From: Rhizobium oryzicola
Lineage (GTDB): Bacteria; Pseudomonadota; Alphaproteobacteria; Rhizobiales; Rhizobiaceae
Direction: 5' to 3'
Length of the DNA stretch: 64,000 nt
NCBI RefSeq assembly: GCF_030504645.1
Contig: NZ_JAUKWQ010000002.1
Location: 558,001 to 622,000, forward strand
This document shows positions 1 to 8,878 of the stretch, piece by piece. The translations under genes were made by a program, and so were the position numbers. Every line of letters starts with the position of its first letter. The stretch's first letter is position 1. The notes under the pieces were generated by a model. It was given only the letters and a program-made list of their open reading frames with translations. It was not told where the DNA came from and ran no database searches.

Positions 1-36
1 AAAAAGGCGGCGCAAGCCGGTCTGGCGAGGTCATAA
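1..36 (+). CDS. C-terminal end of an upstream phage gene (partial)
   Basis: The first 36 bases read as an open frame ending KKAAQAGLARS followed by TAA, directly abutting the ATG of the next tail gene. The tight junction matches the spacing in the rest of the tail operon, so this is probably the tail end of the preceding phage structural gene. Nothing about its function can be read from 11 residues. Confidence 0.45.
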   Translation, partial: KKAAQAGLARS

Positions 37-1599
37 ATGCGGGCGTCGGAATATCTGGTCGAGGTCGAGGCACACGACGGTGCCTCGATCGTCAAAAAGT
101 ACGTGTCCACCTGTGGCTATGTCACGGGGCCGGCTGATACCCCTGCCAATACCGTCTATGCGGCGGCAATCGCGGATGCCGGCACCTATTCGTCATCCTT
201 CTTCGGAACCGGCCGCACTACGGGCAAGGCTGAAGTTGGCTATGGCGATATCATCCTTGCCAATGCTGACGGCGCTTTGGATGACTGGCTGTCTCTCGCC
301 TTTGATGGGCGGCCGATCACGATAAGGCGGATCGCGAGCCCGCAGGCGGCATTTTCCAGCGCGGTCACCGTCTTTACGGGCACGGTGCAGTCGCTGGATA
401 GCTCCAGCGCGCGCACCACCTTGCGGCTGCGGATCTATGACCGTCGCCTGGTGCTGGATAAGCCGCTGCAGACAAACCGCTATGGCGGCACCACGACCAG
501 CGGCGGCATGAATACCGCTGACGGCAATGACGATCTGAAAGACCGCCTGAAACCGCTGGTGTTCGGCAAGGCCTTCAACGTGCCTGCCACGCCTGCGAAT
601 GCCTATGATCTGATCTATCAGGTGCATGACGGGGCTGTATCTTCCATCATCGCCTATGACGGTGGCGTGGCGCTTGAGGCGGGGGCGGATTTCGCAACGA
701 TCGCGGCCTTGCGGGCGGCGACGATCCAACCCGGCACCTTTGCCACGGCCAAGGCCCTCGGGCTCTTTCGGCTCGGCTGGTCGCCTGCTTTTGACGTGAC
801 GGCCGATGTCGTCGAGGGCGCGGCGACCGCCGATCGATACCCGGCCGCGATCGCAAAGCGGATCATGGCGCGGATGGGCTTGAGTGCTGCTGATTATGGC
901 GCGGCAAGCTTTGCGGCGCTGGATGCCGCCGCACCGATTGAATGCGGCATCTATCTAGACTCGGAAACCAACGCGCTGGATGCGATCGACAAGGTGATGT
1001 CTTCGGTCGGCGCCAGTATCGTGCCGGATGCGCTCGGTGTGTTTCAGGCGGGACGGATCGCGGTGCCTGGCGCGCCGGTCATGACCATCACAGAGCATGA
1101 TGTGCTCAATGATGGCGGCGACCAGGGCGGCGGATCGTTCGGGGTGATTGCCAATCCTGACATGGATGGCGCTGTGGTGGCCTGGCGCGTCATCCTCAAA
1201 TATCGCCAGATCTACCAGACACAGGACCGATCGGCGCTGGCGGGAAAGATCAGCGATGCCACGCGCGCCTATCTCGCCAAGCAATGGCGGGAGGCGACGG
1301 CCGATAATGCCGGTATCAAGACCGTGCATCTGCTGGCGGATGAAATGACGGCGGAAACGGCGATCGCCGCGCAGGCCGATGCGGAAGCGGAAGCGGCGCG
1401 GCGGCTCGGGCTCTATGGCGTGACCCGCTTCGTGCTGTCGGTTGATGTCAGGATCTCGGATGCGGTCCTGGCCACGCTTGGCGCATCGGTCAATGCGGTC
1501 CTTCCGCTCGGCCTGTTTCGAAATGGCCGCGCCATGCTGGTGATTGGCCGTGTTGAAGAGCGCTCCAAAGAGCGCGTGACGCTGACCCTTTGGGGGTGA
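37..1599 (+). CDS. Phage tail protein, 520 aa
   Basis: A long open frame starting ATG one base after the stop of the previous gene and ending one base before the next ATG, so it lies inside a compact phage late operon. I do not recognise a named family. The residue mix (rich in Ala, Gly, Asp and Thr, with many short beta-strand-like stretches), the lack of membrane segments or a signal peptide, and its position directly before fibre-like genes suggest a tail-tip or baseplate structural protein. The C-terminal third has a helical stretch rich in Ala/Glu (around residues 440-465). Being phage structural is well supported by context; the precise role is inference. Confidence 0.7.
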   Translation: MRASEYLVEVEAHDGASIVKKYVSTCGYVTGPADTPANTVYAAAIADAGTYSSSFFGTGRTTGKAEVGYGDIILANADGALDDWLSLAFDGRPITIRRIASPQAAFSSAVTVFTGTVQSLDSSSARTTLRLRIYDRRLVLDKPLQTNRYGGTTTSGGMNTADGNDDLKDRLKPLVFGKAFNVPATPANAYDLIYQVHDGAVSSIIAYDGGVALEAGADFATIAALRAATIQPGTFATAKALGLFRLGWSPAFDVTADVVEGAATADRYPAAIAKRIMARMGLSAADYGAASFAALDAAAPIECGIYLDSETNALDAIDKVMSSVGASIVPDALGVFQAGRIAVPGAPVMTITEHDVLNDGGDQGGGSFGVIANPDMDGAVVAWRVILKYRQIYQTQDRSALAGKISDATRAYLAKQWREATADNAGIKTVHLLADEMTAETAIAAQADAEAEAARRLGLYGVTRFVLSVDVRISDAVLATLGASVNAVLPLGLFRNGRAMLVIGRVEERSKERVTLTLWG

Positions 1600-1600
1600 A

Positions 1601-2902
1601 ATGCCGCAAATCGATGTTTCAGGGCTGACCGCTACCGGCGGGGTCAGTCTGGTGACACTTGACGTGACAGTTCCGACCGTGACGGGGGAATTGCCCTATC
1701 TTACGCTTGGTGCTGTCGAAATATGGGCGTCATCCACCAATGACCGCGCCACGGCCGCGAAAGCCGGTGAAACGGCGGGACGGCAATTCGTGCACTCCAA
1801 CCTGCCGTCTGGCGTGAATACCCGCTATTACTGGTCACGGGCGCGCAATGTGGCTGGCACGGTGGGCAGCTGGTTTCCGGCATCCGCCACGGCGGGTGTT
1901 GCCGGCACAACGCTGGCAACCGCGCCCGGTGCCAACAGCGTCGGCACGGACCAGCTGCAGGACGGTGCGGTCACCACGAATAAGGTCGCCAGCATTGCGG
2001 CGTCCAAAATCGTGGCAGATAGCCTGTCTGCCATTTCCGCCAACCTCGGTACGGTCACGGCCGGCACGGTCACGGGCGCGCTTGTCCGCACGTCCAGTGG
2101 CAGCACGCGGGTAGAGCTTGATTACAGCAGCAATGCCCTGAACTGCTATCTTGGCGGCTCATTTGTGGGCCGTTTCGGTGGGTCATTTAGTATCGATCCG
2201 GTGCTTTACATCACTGGCGGCTCTGCGGGTATTGCGGTTTCCGTCTCCACCTCTGGAACCGCAGGCCAATTTACAAATAGCGGCAGCAGCTCTGACTCTC
2301 ATGGTCTGCGTGCATCGTCGGGCGGCGGCATGGGTCTGGTGGGTATTGCCAGTGGCGGCGGTGGCTATGCCTTTTATGCGGAGCGCGGATCTTACGGACC
2401 CTTCACCGGCGCGCATGACGCCATGCTGGCCAAGGCTGCCGAAATCGACTTTGGCGATATCGTCTGTGATGTTCGTGTGCTGGCGCGGGGCGGCATTGAT
2501 GACACGCTGACCGAGGTGACGCGATCGACGCAACGCGGGCAACCGGCCGTGGTCGGGGTGCTGACCCGGCGCGCTGCCTATGACCCGGTAACCTATCTTG
2601 CGGGCCTGCCATCTCTCGCCAATGAGCGCGACGAAACATCGTCCTTCTTGCGCCAGAAGCTGGCGGAACGCTTTGACCGTGTGACGATCAATGCTCTTGG
2701 CGAAGGCCAGATCAATGTGTGCGGCCGGGGCGGCGATATCGCGGCCGGTGATTTTATCATCGCGAGCGATCTACCCGGCAAAGGCGAGCGCCAGCCGGAC
2801 GATGTGTTCCGCGCCACCACGGTCGCCAAAGCCCGCGAGGCGGTGACCTTCTCCAGTTCTGATGAAGTCAAGCGCGTGGCTTGCATCTACATGTGCGGGT
2901 GA
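1601..2902 (+). CDS. Phage tail/host-specificity protein, 433 aa
   Basis: Starts ATG two bases after the upstream stop. The N-terminal ~110 residues look like a fibronectin-type beta domain. The middle (residues ~110-270) is a Gly/Ser/Thr-rich region typical of fibre shafts, including a segment of the type NKVASIAASKIVADSLSA seen in phage tail proteins that carry a trimerising stretch. The last ~150 residues form a separate globular domain with a pattern of the kind GDIAAGDFIIAS, which resembles C-terminal chaperone or autoproteolytic domains of some phage fibres. That last point is a resemblance only. Co-directional with its neighbours and without gaps, so it is part of the tail module. Confidence 0.65.
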   Translation: MPQIDVSGLTATGGVSLVTLDVTVPTVTGELPYLTLGAVEIWASSTNDRATAAKAGETAGRQFVHSNLPSGVNTRYYWSRARNVAGTVGSWFPASATAGVAGTTLATAPGANSVGTDQLQDGAVTTNKVASIAASKIVADSLSAISANLGTVTAGTVTGALVRTSSGSTRVELDYSSNALNCYLGGSFVGRFGGSFSIDPVLYITGGSAGIAVSVSTSGTAGQFTNSGSSSDSHGLRASSGGGMGLVGIASGGGGYAFYAERGSYGPFTGAHDAMLAKAAEIDFGDIVCDVRVLARGGIDDTLTEVTRSTQRGQPAVVGVLTRRAAYDPVTYLAGLPSLANERDETSSFLRQKLAERFDRVTINALGEGQINVCGRGGDIAAGDFIIASDLPGKGERQPDDVFRATTVAKAREAVTFSSSDEVKRVACIYMCG

Positions 2903-2906
2903 TCCA

Positions 2907-3761
2907 TTGGCGAACGCTCTTTTCCTTTATGATTGTCAGTCCGATCGGGGCGCGCTGTCGGGCGGCTCCTGGGCTCCCGCCCTTCCTCTCGCCAACCTGC
3001 AAAACGAGCGGCTGGAGAAAATAACCCGCTCTGCGGATCTCGCGCTTGCCAGCACGTTGATGCATGTGGCGTTGGCGGCTCCCCTCGAAATGCGCGCCCT
3101 GGCGCTCGGGCCTTCCAATCTCACCACGGGCTATAGCCGGCGCGTGCGTGCCTGGGCCGATAGCGGACGCACAGCGCTGTTGCATGATAGCGGCTGGGTG
3201 CGGGGTGCGGCGCAAGCGCCCTGGAATACGCTCAACTGGTCAGATCCGGCCTTCTGGGATGGTTATCAGCCATGGGATGATGACGAACGCGGCATGTGGC
3301 TGATCTACATTCCTGATCAACCCGTTGTCGCGCAATATTGGACGATTGAGATTGATGACCGCAACAATTCGGACGGTCATCTGGATTTCGGGCGGCTGTT
3401 CATGGGCCGCGCCTGGCAGCCGTCGCTCAACTACACCTATTCCGGCAATGGGCTTTCGCTGCAGGAAAACTCCGTTAAGGCCAGCACGCTTGCGGGCGGG
3501 CTTGTAGTCGGACGGCGGATCAACCCGCGCGTCTTCCGCTGCGCTTTCGACTACCTGCCAGAAATTGAGCTATTCGGGCAGGTCTATGATTTCCAGCGGG
3601 TGACTGGATTTGATGGGCAAGTCTTTGTCATTCCCGACCCTGAGGATGATCAGTACCTGCAGCGCCGCGCCTTCCTTAGCACGGCCACGCGCATGGATGC
3701 GCTGACGCAAGCCGTTTTCGCCCGAGGTGGCACAGCCTTTGAATTTCGTGAGGTGATATAA
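2907..3761 (+). CDS. Phage tail structural protein, 284 aa
   Basis: The frame is open further upstream, but the best start is the TTG at 2907, which gives MANALFLYD and avoids overlapping the previous gene by 40 bases. The stop directly abuts the ATG of the next gene. The protein is rich in Trp, Tyr and Asp with a beta-sandwich-like pattern and no membrane segment. The segment around YDFQRVTGFDGQVFVIPDP is the kind seen in phage baseplate proteins, but I do not recognise the family. Context between two tail proteins supports a structural role. Confidence 0.65.
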   Translation: MANALFLYDCQSDRGALSGGSWAPALPLANLQNERLEKITRSADLALASTLMHVALAAPLEMRALALGPSNLTTGYSRRVRAWADSGRTALLHDSGWVRGAAQAPWNTLNWSDPAFWDGYQPWDDDERGMWLIYIPDQPVVAQYWTIEIDDRNNSDGHLDFGRLFMGRAWQPSLNYTYSGNGLSLQENSVKASTLAGGLVVGRRINPRVFRCAFDYLPEIELFGQVYDFQRVTGFDGQVFVIPDPEDDQYLQRRAFLSTATRMDALTQAVFARGGTAFEFREVI

Positions 3762-5153
3762 ATGGCTATTCCTGCCGATGTGCAGGCCGCTTTGGCGCGC
3801 CTGCTGCAATACAATTCCAACCCGGTCAGCGCCTCCAATCCGTATGGCATGGGCGATTACGGCAACCTGATCAATTTTCCGCTCGCTCTGGCGGATGTTT
3901 CCACGGTCGCGGACTGGTTTGGCGCGACGGGCGGCTTGCCGGGGCCTCAGGGTGATCCTGGTGCGAATGGCACCAACGGGACCAACGGCACCAATGGTGC
4001 TGACGGCAATGACGGGTGGTCGCCTGTCCTGGCTGTCGTTGTGGATGGCGCGCGCCGGGTGCAACAGGTTGTCGATTGGGCAGGCGGCGAAGGCACCAAG
4101 CCCGCAACGGGAAAATATGTCGGCGCAACCGGCCTTGTGACGGATATTGCCAGCGCGGTCGATATCCGGGGCGCATCCGGTTCGGGTACGGGGGATGTCG
4201 TCGGGCCGAATTCGTCTGTCACCGGAAACGTGGTGACTTTCGGCGGCACGTCCGGCAAGAGCATTCAAGATAGCGGCGTTGCTCTGGGAACAGCGGCTTC
4301 CAAGAATACCGGAACCTCTGCGGGGCAGGTGCCTGTTTTAGATTCGGGCGGTAAGCTCGCGACCTCGACATTGCCGACGCTCGGCACGGCATCTGCAAAG
4401 GATGTCGGCACCAGCGCGGGGCAGGTGCCCTTGCTCGATGGCGGCGGGAAGATCCAAGTCTCTGTCCTTCCAGATGCCGTTCTGAGTAATCTGAAATATC
4501 AGACGGGGTGGAACGCTGCCACAAACACGCCTGCCATACCTGCCGCCTCTGACAGCAACAAGGGCTGGTACTATATAGTCAAAACGGCTGGCACCACGAC
4601 GATAGACGGCGTGAATGATTGGCAGAACGGTGACTGGATCGTTTCCAATGGCTCCAGTTGGGACAAAATCGACAATACTGATCAGGTGATCAGCGTTGCC
4701 GGCCTTCAGGGGGTTATCTCAGCTGCAGCGCTGAAGACGGCTCTGGCGCTGGTCGTTGGGATGGATGTGCAGGCTTATGATGCCAACACTGCTAAGGTCA
4801 ATATTGCGCAATCGTGGGGTGCCGTCCAACGCTCCGCCGTCACCGCGTTGATTAGCGGCGCGACCATTTCGATTGATGCTGCCTCGACCAACGATTACAG
4901 CCTCACGCTTGCCAACAACGCCACGCTCGCAAACTTCACGAACGCGGCATCCTATGTCGGGAAGAAGGGATCAATCGCCGGGCAGCAGGACGGCACAGGC
5001 GGCAGAACACTTGCATATGGCGCCAACTGGTTCGCGATCGGGTCTGCTACTGCTCCATCTGTGCCTACGGCGGCCAACGCCAAGTTCCGGATTGATTATC
5101 ACATCGTCTCGTCCACCCGCACCGATTTTTCGGTGTCATCCGTGGGGGTATAA
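3762..5153 (+). CDS. Phage tail fibre with collagen-like repeat, 463 aa
   Basis: The ATG directly follows the previous stop. Residues ~58-85 contain a collagen-like Gly-X-Y run (GPQGDPGANGTNGTNG), a common trimerising shaft element of phage fibres. It is followed by a repeated unit around SAGQVPVLDSGGK and SAGQVPLLDGGGK (residues ~185-235), also typical of fibre shafts, and a C-terminal beta-rich domain. The protein is therefore very likely a trimeric tail fibre or fibre stalk used in host recognition. Receptor specificity cannot be deduced. Confidence 0.8.
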   Translation: MAIPADVQAALARLLQYNSNPVSASNPYGMGDYGNLINFPLALADVSTVADWFGATGGLPGPQGDPGANGTNGTNGTNGADGNDGWSPVLAVVVDGARRVQQVVDWAGGEGTKPATGKYVGATGLVTDIASAVDIRGASGSGTGDVVGPNSSVTGNVVTFGGTSGKSIQDSGVALGTAASKNTGTSAGQVPVLDSGGKLATSTLPTLGTASAKDVGTSAGQVPLLDGGGKIQVSVLPDAVLSNLKYQTGWNAATNTPAIPAASDSNKGWYYIVKTAGTTTIDGVNDWQNGDWIVSNGSSWDKIDNTDQVISVAGLQGVISAAALKTALALVVGMDVQAYDANTAKVNIAQSWGAVQRSAVTALISGATISIDAASTNDYSLTLANNATLANFTNAASYVGKKGSIAGQQDGTGGRTLAYGANWFAIGSATAPSVPTAANAKFRIDYHIVSSTRTDFSVSSVGV

Positions 5154-6134
5154 ATGGGCATTTTCTCCGACAGCATGCTTCTGAAGCAGTCGGCCAAAAA
5201 GCTGGACGTTTCGAAGCTGTTCTCAACCACTTTGTACACAGGGGATGGGGCAAGCAGCAGGGCTATAGTCAACGGCCTGGATTTGGCAACAAATGGTGGT
5301 TTAGTATGGCATAAGGGCCAAGATAATTCGGTGGCCAACTCGTTTTACGACAGCGGGAGAGGTTTAGCGTCCGGTAGGCTTGCGTCCGACACGCAAAACG
5401 CTCAGGCTGGGTCTGTTGGTGCCGTTACTGCGTTCAACAGCAACGGGTTTAATTTATCGAACGCTCTTTCGTCTAACATTTCAAGCTACAAATATGTTGC
5501 TTGGTCGTTCATAAAGAGTGCCCGTTTCTTCGATGTATTAACTTGGACTGGTACTAGCAGCCTTAATAGGTCCATAGCGCATGGGTTGGGCGTTGCCCCC
5601 GGCCTCATTATCGTTAAGCGTACGGATACGGCAGAAGACTGGTGGGTTGGCCATAATAGTCTTACCGGCGGAATTTCAAATTCCGCGCAATTCTTGAAAC
5701 TGAACGACACAGTTGCTGGGACTAGCGGCCTTGGACTGTCAGCCGATGCTACATCAATAACGCTTGACCAATCATCTTTGTTCTACAACGCTGGTGGCAA
5801 GCAGTACGTCGCCTATGTTTTTGCGCATGACACATCTTCGGATGGCGTCGTTCAGTGTGGTGGATACACCATCAGCGGCGGCGCGGACGCAGTAGTAAAC
5901 TTAGGCTGGGAGCCTCAGTTTGTCCTTTGGAAGCCGTCATCTATCGCCAGCACGAACTGGCGAATATTCGATATCCCGCGCACTTGGGGAATAACCCTTA
6001 TCCCCAACAGTACTGCCAGCGAATTGCCCTATGACATATTAACCAAAACCAGCACCGGCTTCACCGCTGTCGGTGCATCTCACCCCACCAATGGCAACTA
6101 CGTCTACATGGCGATAAGAAAGGCCGGAACATGA
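5154..6134 (+). CDS. DUF7483-like phage receptor-binding/tail protein, 326 aa
   Basis: Starts at an ATG directly abutting the fibre gene. The motif pattern (LVWHKGQDNS, a central WTGTSSLNRSIAHGLGVAPG, then a repeated WEPQFVLWK-type strand) is that of the lectin/SPRY-like tail proteins currently called DUF7483, usually found at the distal tip of tails. Base composition is visibly more AT-rich than the genes on either side, which is common where receptor-binding tips are swapped between phages. The overlap with the following DUF4376-type gene (ATGA junction) fits a fibre plus assembly-chaperone pair. Confidence 0.65.
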   Translation: MGIFSDSMLLKQSAKKLDVSKLFSTTLYTGDGASSRAIVNGLDLATNGGLVWHKGQDNSVANSFYDSGRGLASGRLASDTQNAQAGSVGAVTAFNSNGFNLSNALSSNISSYKYVAWSFIKSARFFDVLTWTGTSSLNRSIAHGLGVAPGLIIVKRTDTAEDWWVGHNSLTGGISNSAQFLKLNDTVAGTSGLGLSADATSITLDQSSLFYNAGGKQYVAYVFAHDTSSDGVVQCGGYTISGGADAVVNLGWEPQFVLWKPSSIASTNWRIFDIPRTWGITLIPNSTASELPYDILTKTSTGFTAVGASHPTNGNYVYMAIRKAGT

Positions 6135-6733
6135 CGTGCTATCGCGAAACTGCACCTAACGTGTTTTCCGCTTGGGCTGGTGAGGTAATCAAGGATGTGC
6201 GTTATCCACTCAATATAGCGGACCTGTGGTCTGATGCCGAATTGGAAGCTATTGGGTTGTACCGGCCATTGCCGGCCGATCCGGTTCCGGCTGGCAAGAT
6301 GGTCAAAGGATCGGCGGTGAGCCGCGTTAGCGGTGTCGTAAAGTGGGTAAACGATCTTGTTGATCTGCCTCCGCCCTTGGTAACAGCGGATGATGTCATT
6401 GCAGAGCGCGAGCGGCGGCTTGCCCTGGGCTTTTATTATGATTTCCAAGATGCGCGCGGCGTGCATCATCTAGCGACAACGCAAGGTGACATGCGCAAGT
6501 GGACGGATGAAGTCACGCCGCTGGCGCAAACCCGGATCAACCTTGGCCAGCCGAATTCAACCATCGGGATCTTTACCCAAACCGGGCCTGTTGAGTTGAC
6601 GGCCATGGAATGGTTCCAGGTGCTGAATGCTGCCGGCGAATGGCGGCAACCGATCTATGCCGCAAGCTTCGCCCTGCAGGCCATGGACCCGATACCAGCA
6701 GACTATGCCGCTGATCATTGGTGGACGGCGTAA
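6131..6733 (+). CDS. Phage tail-fibre assembly-like protein (DUF4376 type), 200 aa
   Basis: Overlaps the upstream gene by four bases (ATGA), indicating translational coupling. The C-terminal ~110 residues follow the DUF4376 layout: a helix with AERERRLALGFYYDFQDARG, then HLATTQGDMRKW and a closing segment with the small metal-site-like TAMEWFQVL. DUF4376 proteins usually sit immediately behind the fibre tip gene and are thought to help fibre assembly or cap the fibre. The N-terminus is short and unassigned. Role inferred from family and position. Confidence 0.7.
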   Translation: MTCYRETAPNVFSAWAGEVIKDVRYPLNIADLWSDAELEAIGLYRPLPADPVPAGKMVKGSAVSRVSGVVKWVNDLVDLPPPLVTADDVIAERERRLALGFYYDFQDARGVHHLATTQGDMRKWTDEVTPLAQTRINLGQPNSTIGIFTQTGPVELTAMEWFQVLNAAGEWRQPIYAASFALQAMDPIPADYAADHWWTA

Positions 6734-6760
6734 AGCCTTCGCGCTTGCGGATGCTAACGT

Positions 6761-6937
6761 TTACCGATTGCACTGCTGCTTGGATGCGCTGGTCGTGCCG
6801 TTGGCGCACATAAACTTGCCGCCAGCCGTGCATCCCACCACACCGCCTTTTTTGCCAGAGCAAGGCGTATTCCGGGCTTCGGCCAGGGTAGCGGTGCAAG
6901 CCACAATGGCTGCCAGAATCAATGTCGTAAATTTCAT
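6761..6937 (-). CDS. Small secreted cysteine-rich protein, 58 aa
   Basis: A 59-codon frame on the minus strand in the gap between the tail and lysis genes. It starts MKFTTLILAAIVACTATLAEA, a clear Sec signal peptide with a likely cleavage after AEA. The mature part is about 36 residues with four cysteines (PCSGKKGGVVGC, then MC and QC) and many Lys/Gly residues. An AAAGG ribosome site lies four bases before the ATG. Its opposite orientation to the late operon suggests a separately expressed moron, perhaps acting on the host envelope. Function unknown. Confidence 0.6.
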   Translation of the reverse strand: MKFTTLILAAIVACTATLAEARNTPCSGKKGGVVGCTAGGKFMCANGTTSASKQQCNR

Positions 6938-7021
6938 TGCCTTTCCCCAAATGGTTGCGTGCCGACTTTATGTGGCGCGCTAGCCAAGACGCAACCCTGA
7001 AGATCAGTAGATGGACACATC

Positions 7022-7723
7022 ATGAAAACGGTGCTGGATGTGCAGCGCCGGCTGGCGGAGCTTGGATTCGATCCTGGTCCGCTGGACGGTCTGCGTGGCC
7101 GCAAGACGATTGCGGCGGTCGAAATGTATCAGCGGGTCAATCACCTGGCGGTGGACGGCATCGCGGGACCGGCGACGATCCGCGCACTCTTTGGCGGCGC
7201 GCCGGTTAGCCCGCAAGACACGCCCGATGCCACGCCCTGGCTAGATATTGCGCTGTCAAAGAAAGGCCTGCGGGAAAAGGCAGACAATGCCGAGCTGCGC
7301 GCCTTTTTGAAATCGGGCGGCGGCACGGTCGGCGATCCGGCCAAAGTGCCGTGGTGCGGTGACTTCGTGGAAACCTGCATTGCTATTGCCCTGCCGCGCG
7401 AGGTGCTGCCGAACAATCCTTATGCGGCCATGAGCTGGGCGACGTGGGGCAGGGAGTGCAACCCGCAGCCGGGGGCAATCCTGTCCTTCTGGCGCGGCTC
7501 GCCCGACAATTGGCAGGGCCATGTCGGGTTCTATGTCGCTGAGGACGCCACGCACTTCCATGTGCTCGGCGGCAACCAGTCGGATGCTGTCACCATCACC
7601 CGCATCGCCAAGACCCGCCTGCGCAAAGGTGGCGCTCGCTGGCCGCTCACCGCTCTCGCGATCGATGCGGGCGCCAGGATCTCGGATGGCTCCGGCCTGA
7701 TCGAGACCACCAACGAAGCCTGA
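7022..7723 (+). CDS. Phage endolysin: peptidoglycan-binding domain plus TIGR02594/NlpC-like peptidase, 233 aa
   Basis: Residues ~1-60 are a PG_binding_1 domain (LGFDPGPLDG, YQRVNHLAVDGIAGPAT). Residues ~70-220 match the TIGR02594 family of cell-wall amidases/peptidases. The likely nucleophile is Cys112 in VPWCGDFV and the catalytic His is His165 in GHVGFYV. There is no signal peptide, so release would depend on the holin-like protein encoded 380 bases downstream. It begins the lysis cassette, just after the tail genes. The cell-wall-degrading role follows from family; it has not been shown for this protein. Confidence 0.85.
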   Translation: MKTVLDVQRRLAELGFDPGPLDGLRGRKTIAAVEMYQRVNHLAVDGIAGPATIRALFGGAPVSPQDTPDATPWLDIALSKKGLREKADNAELRAFLKSGGGTVGDPAKVPWCGDFVETCIAIALPREVLPNNPYAAMSWATWGRECNPQPGAILSFWRGSPDNWQGHVGFYVAEDATHFHVLGGNQSDAVTITRIAKTRLRKGGARWPLTALAIDAGARISDGSGLIETTNEA

Positions 7724-7747
7724 TCCTCTCAACATTGGAGAAAACTC

Positions 7748-8074
7748 ATGCGCTCCCTGCTCATTGCAGCGGCTGCAGGCTTTGCCCTGTCCGCTTGCAC
7801 CACCGTGGATACGGCCAAGATCGACACGGCGATCCAGAAGAGCCTGCCGCAGACATGCGCTCTTATCTCGCTTGGCCACGCTGCCTTTGTGGCCGCCTCA
7901 GCATCCGGCGACATCAAACAGTCCACGGTCAATAAGGAGGCCGCTGCCTGGGCTGGCGTGCAGGCCATCTGCGCCGATCCCGAACATGCGACTGCCGCCG
8001 GCGCGCTTGTGGCTGCGGCAACGGCATACGCCACCATTTCCTCCGCCCTCAAGGAAGCCAAAGCTGCGCAATGA
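7748..8074 (+). CDS. Small phage lipoprotein in lysis cassette, 108 aa
   Basis: Begins MRSLLIAAAAGFALSACT: a signal peptide with a lipobox (LSAC) and probable lipidation of Cys17. The remainder is Ala-rich and helical, with two further cysteines. Located 24 bases after the endolysin and before the holin-like gene, which is where spanin-type outer-membrane lipoproteins often lie, but it is larger than a typical Rz1. A lysis-accessory or spanin-like role is inference from position. Confidence 0.65.
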   Translation: MRSLLIAAAAGFALSACTTVDTAKIDTAIQKSLPQTCALISLGHAAFVAASASGDIKQSTVNKEAAAWAGVQAICADPEHATAAGALVAAATAYATISSALKEAKAAQ

Positions 8075-8104
8075 CGTAGCGGTTATATATGAAAGGAAAG
8101 TTCC

Positions 8105-8443
8105 ATGGATGCTAAAGTGATCACTGCGCTGGCGCAGGCTGTCAGCGCCACAGTGGCGCGCGATGATGTGCCGGCGCAAAGCGATGCAGTGCAGCCCATC
8201 GTCGACGCGGTAGCGCCGCTGGTGGCGCATACCGCGAATGCAGAGCCCTGGTATCAAAGCCGCGTGACGATTGGCGCCATCGTCTCCGTCGCCATTCCCT
8301 TGCTTGGCGCTCTCGGCGTGTCTGCCGACGTACTGAACGCCGACCAGCTGACCGCTATTCTTGTTGCGGCCGGATCGCTGATCGGCGGTCTCATTACGCT
8401 CTATGGCCGCTGGAAGGCCAAGACGCCGCTCGGTAGCAAGTAG
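8105..8443 (+). CDS. Holin-like membrane protein, 112 aa
   Basis: The protein has a soluble N-terminal half and two hydrophobic segments near the C-terminus (VTIGAIVSVAIPLLGALGV and LTAILVAAGSLIGGLITLY) separated by a short polar loop, and ends with a basic tail (GRWKAKTPLGSK). Small two-segment membrane proteins with a charged tail directly downstream of an endolysin are usually holins, which form the membrane lesions that time lysis. An AAAGGAAAG ribosome site precedes the ATG. Confidence 0.65.
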   Translation: MDAKVITALAQAVSATVARDDVPAQSDAVQPIVDAVAPLVAHTANAEPWYQSRVTIGAIVSVAIPLLGALGVSADVLNADQLTAILVAAGSLIGGLITLYGRWKAKTPLGSK

Positions 8444-8453
8444 GATATCTGGA

Positions 8454-8873
8454 ATGGGGGATGCTGGGGCGCAGCAGCTGGACCTGATTGTCCGGATGCT
8501 GGAGCGGCTTGAACGCCGTATGGACGACATGGAAAGCAGCGCCCGGGAAAGCCGCGGGCGCATGCATCAGCGACTGGATGACCAGGCAGCCTCAATTGCG
8601 GAGCTTCGCACTGATTTCGAGGTGGCGGCCACGATCGCCGAACAGCAGCGCCAGGGAGTTGAAGCGCTTGCGGAAAAGCACTTTGACACGGCCAAGGCCA
8701 TAGGTGAGCGGATCGACAAGCTGCAACCGGACATCGACCAGTGGCGCCAGATGCGAAAGCTGGGATACGGTTTTTCCGGCCTGCTGGTGGCACTCGGCAT
8801 CAGCGGCAGCGCGTTCATCGTCTACCTCGGCGAAACGGCCCGCGCGATTGCCCGGAAGTGGCTGGGGGTATGA
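8454..8873 (+). CDS. Coiled-coil membrane protein of lysis cassette, 139 aa
   Basis: The ATG at 8454, ten bases after the holin-like gene, gives MGDAGAQQLDLIVRML. Residues 10-90 form a long amphipathic helix of the kind seen in DUF1515-like phage proteins (MLERLERRMDDMESS, then regular hydrophobic heptads). A single membrane helix follows (GFSGLLVALGISGSAFIVYL, ~102-121) with a short basic tail. This topology resembles an i-spanin or a secondary holin. It is the last gene of the prophage in this orientation; the next gene converges on it with only 5 bases between. Confidence 0.6.
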   Translation: MGDAGAQQLDLIVRMLERLERRMDDMESSARESRGRMHQRLDDQAASIAELRTDFEVAATIAEQQRQGVEALAEKHFDTAKAIGERIDKLQPDIDQWRQMRKLGYGFSGLLVALGISGSAFIVYLGETARAIARKWLGV

Positions 8874-8878
8874 GTGCG

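Noticed and set aside
6966..6980. ATGTGGCGCG near 6970 as another transposon-end site
   Set aside because: Matches only the core of the repeat; the GTTCRAA half is missing and no paired site or duplication exists.
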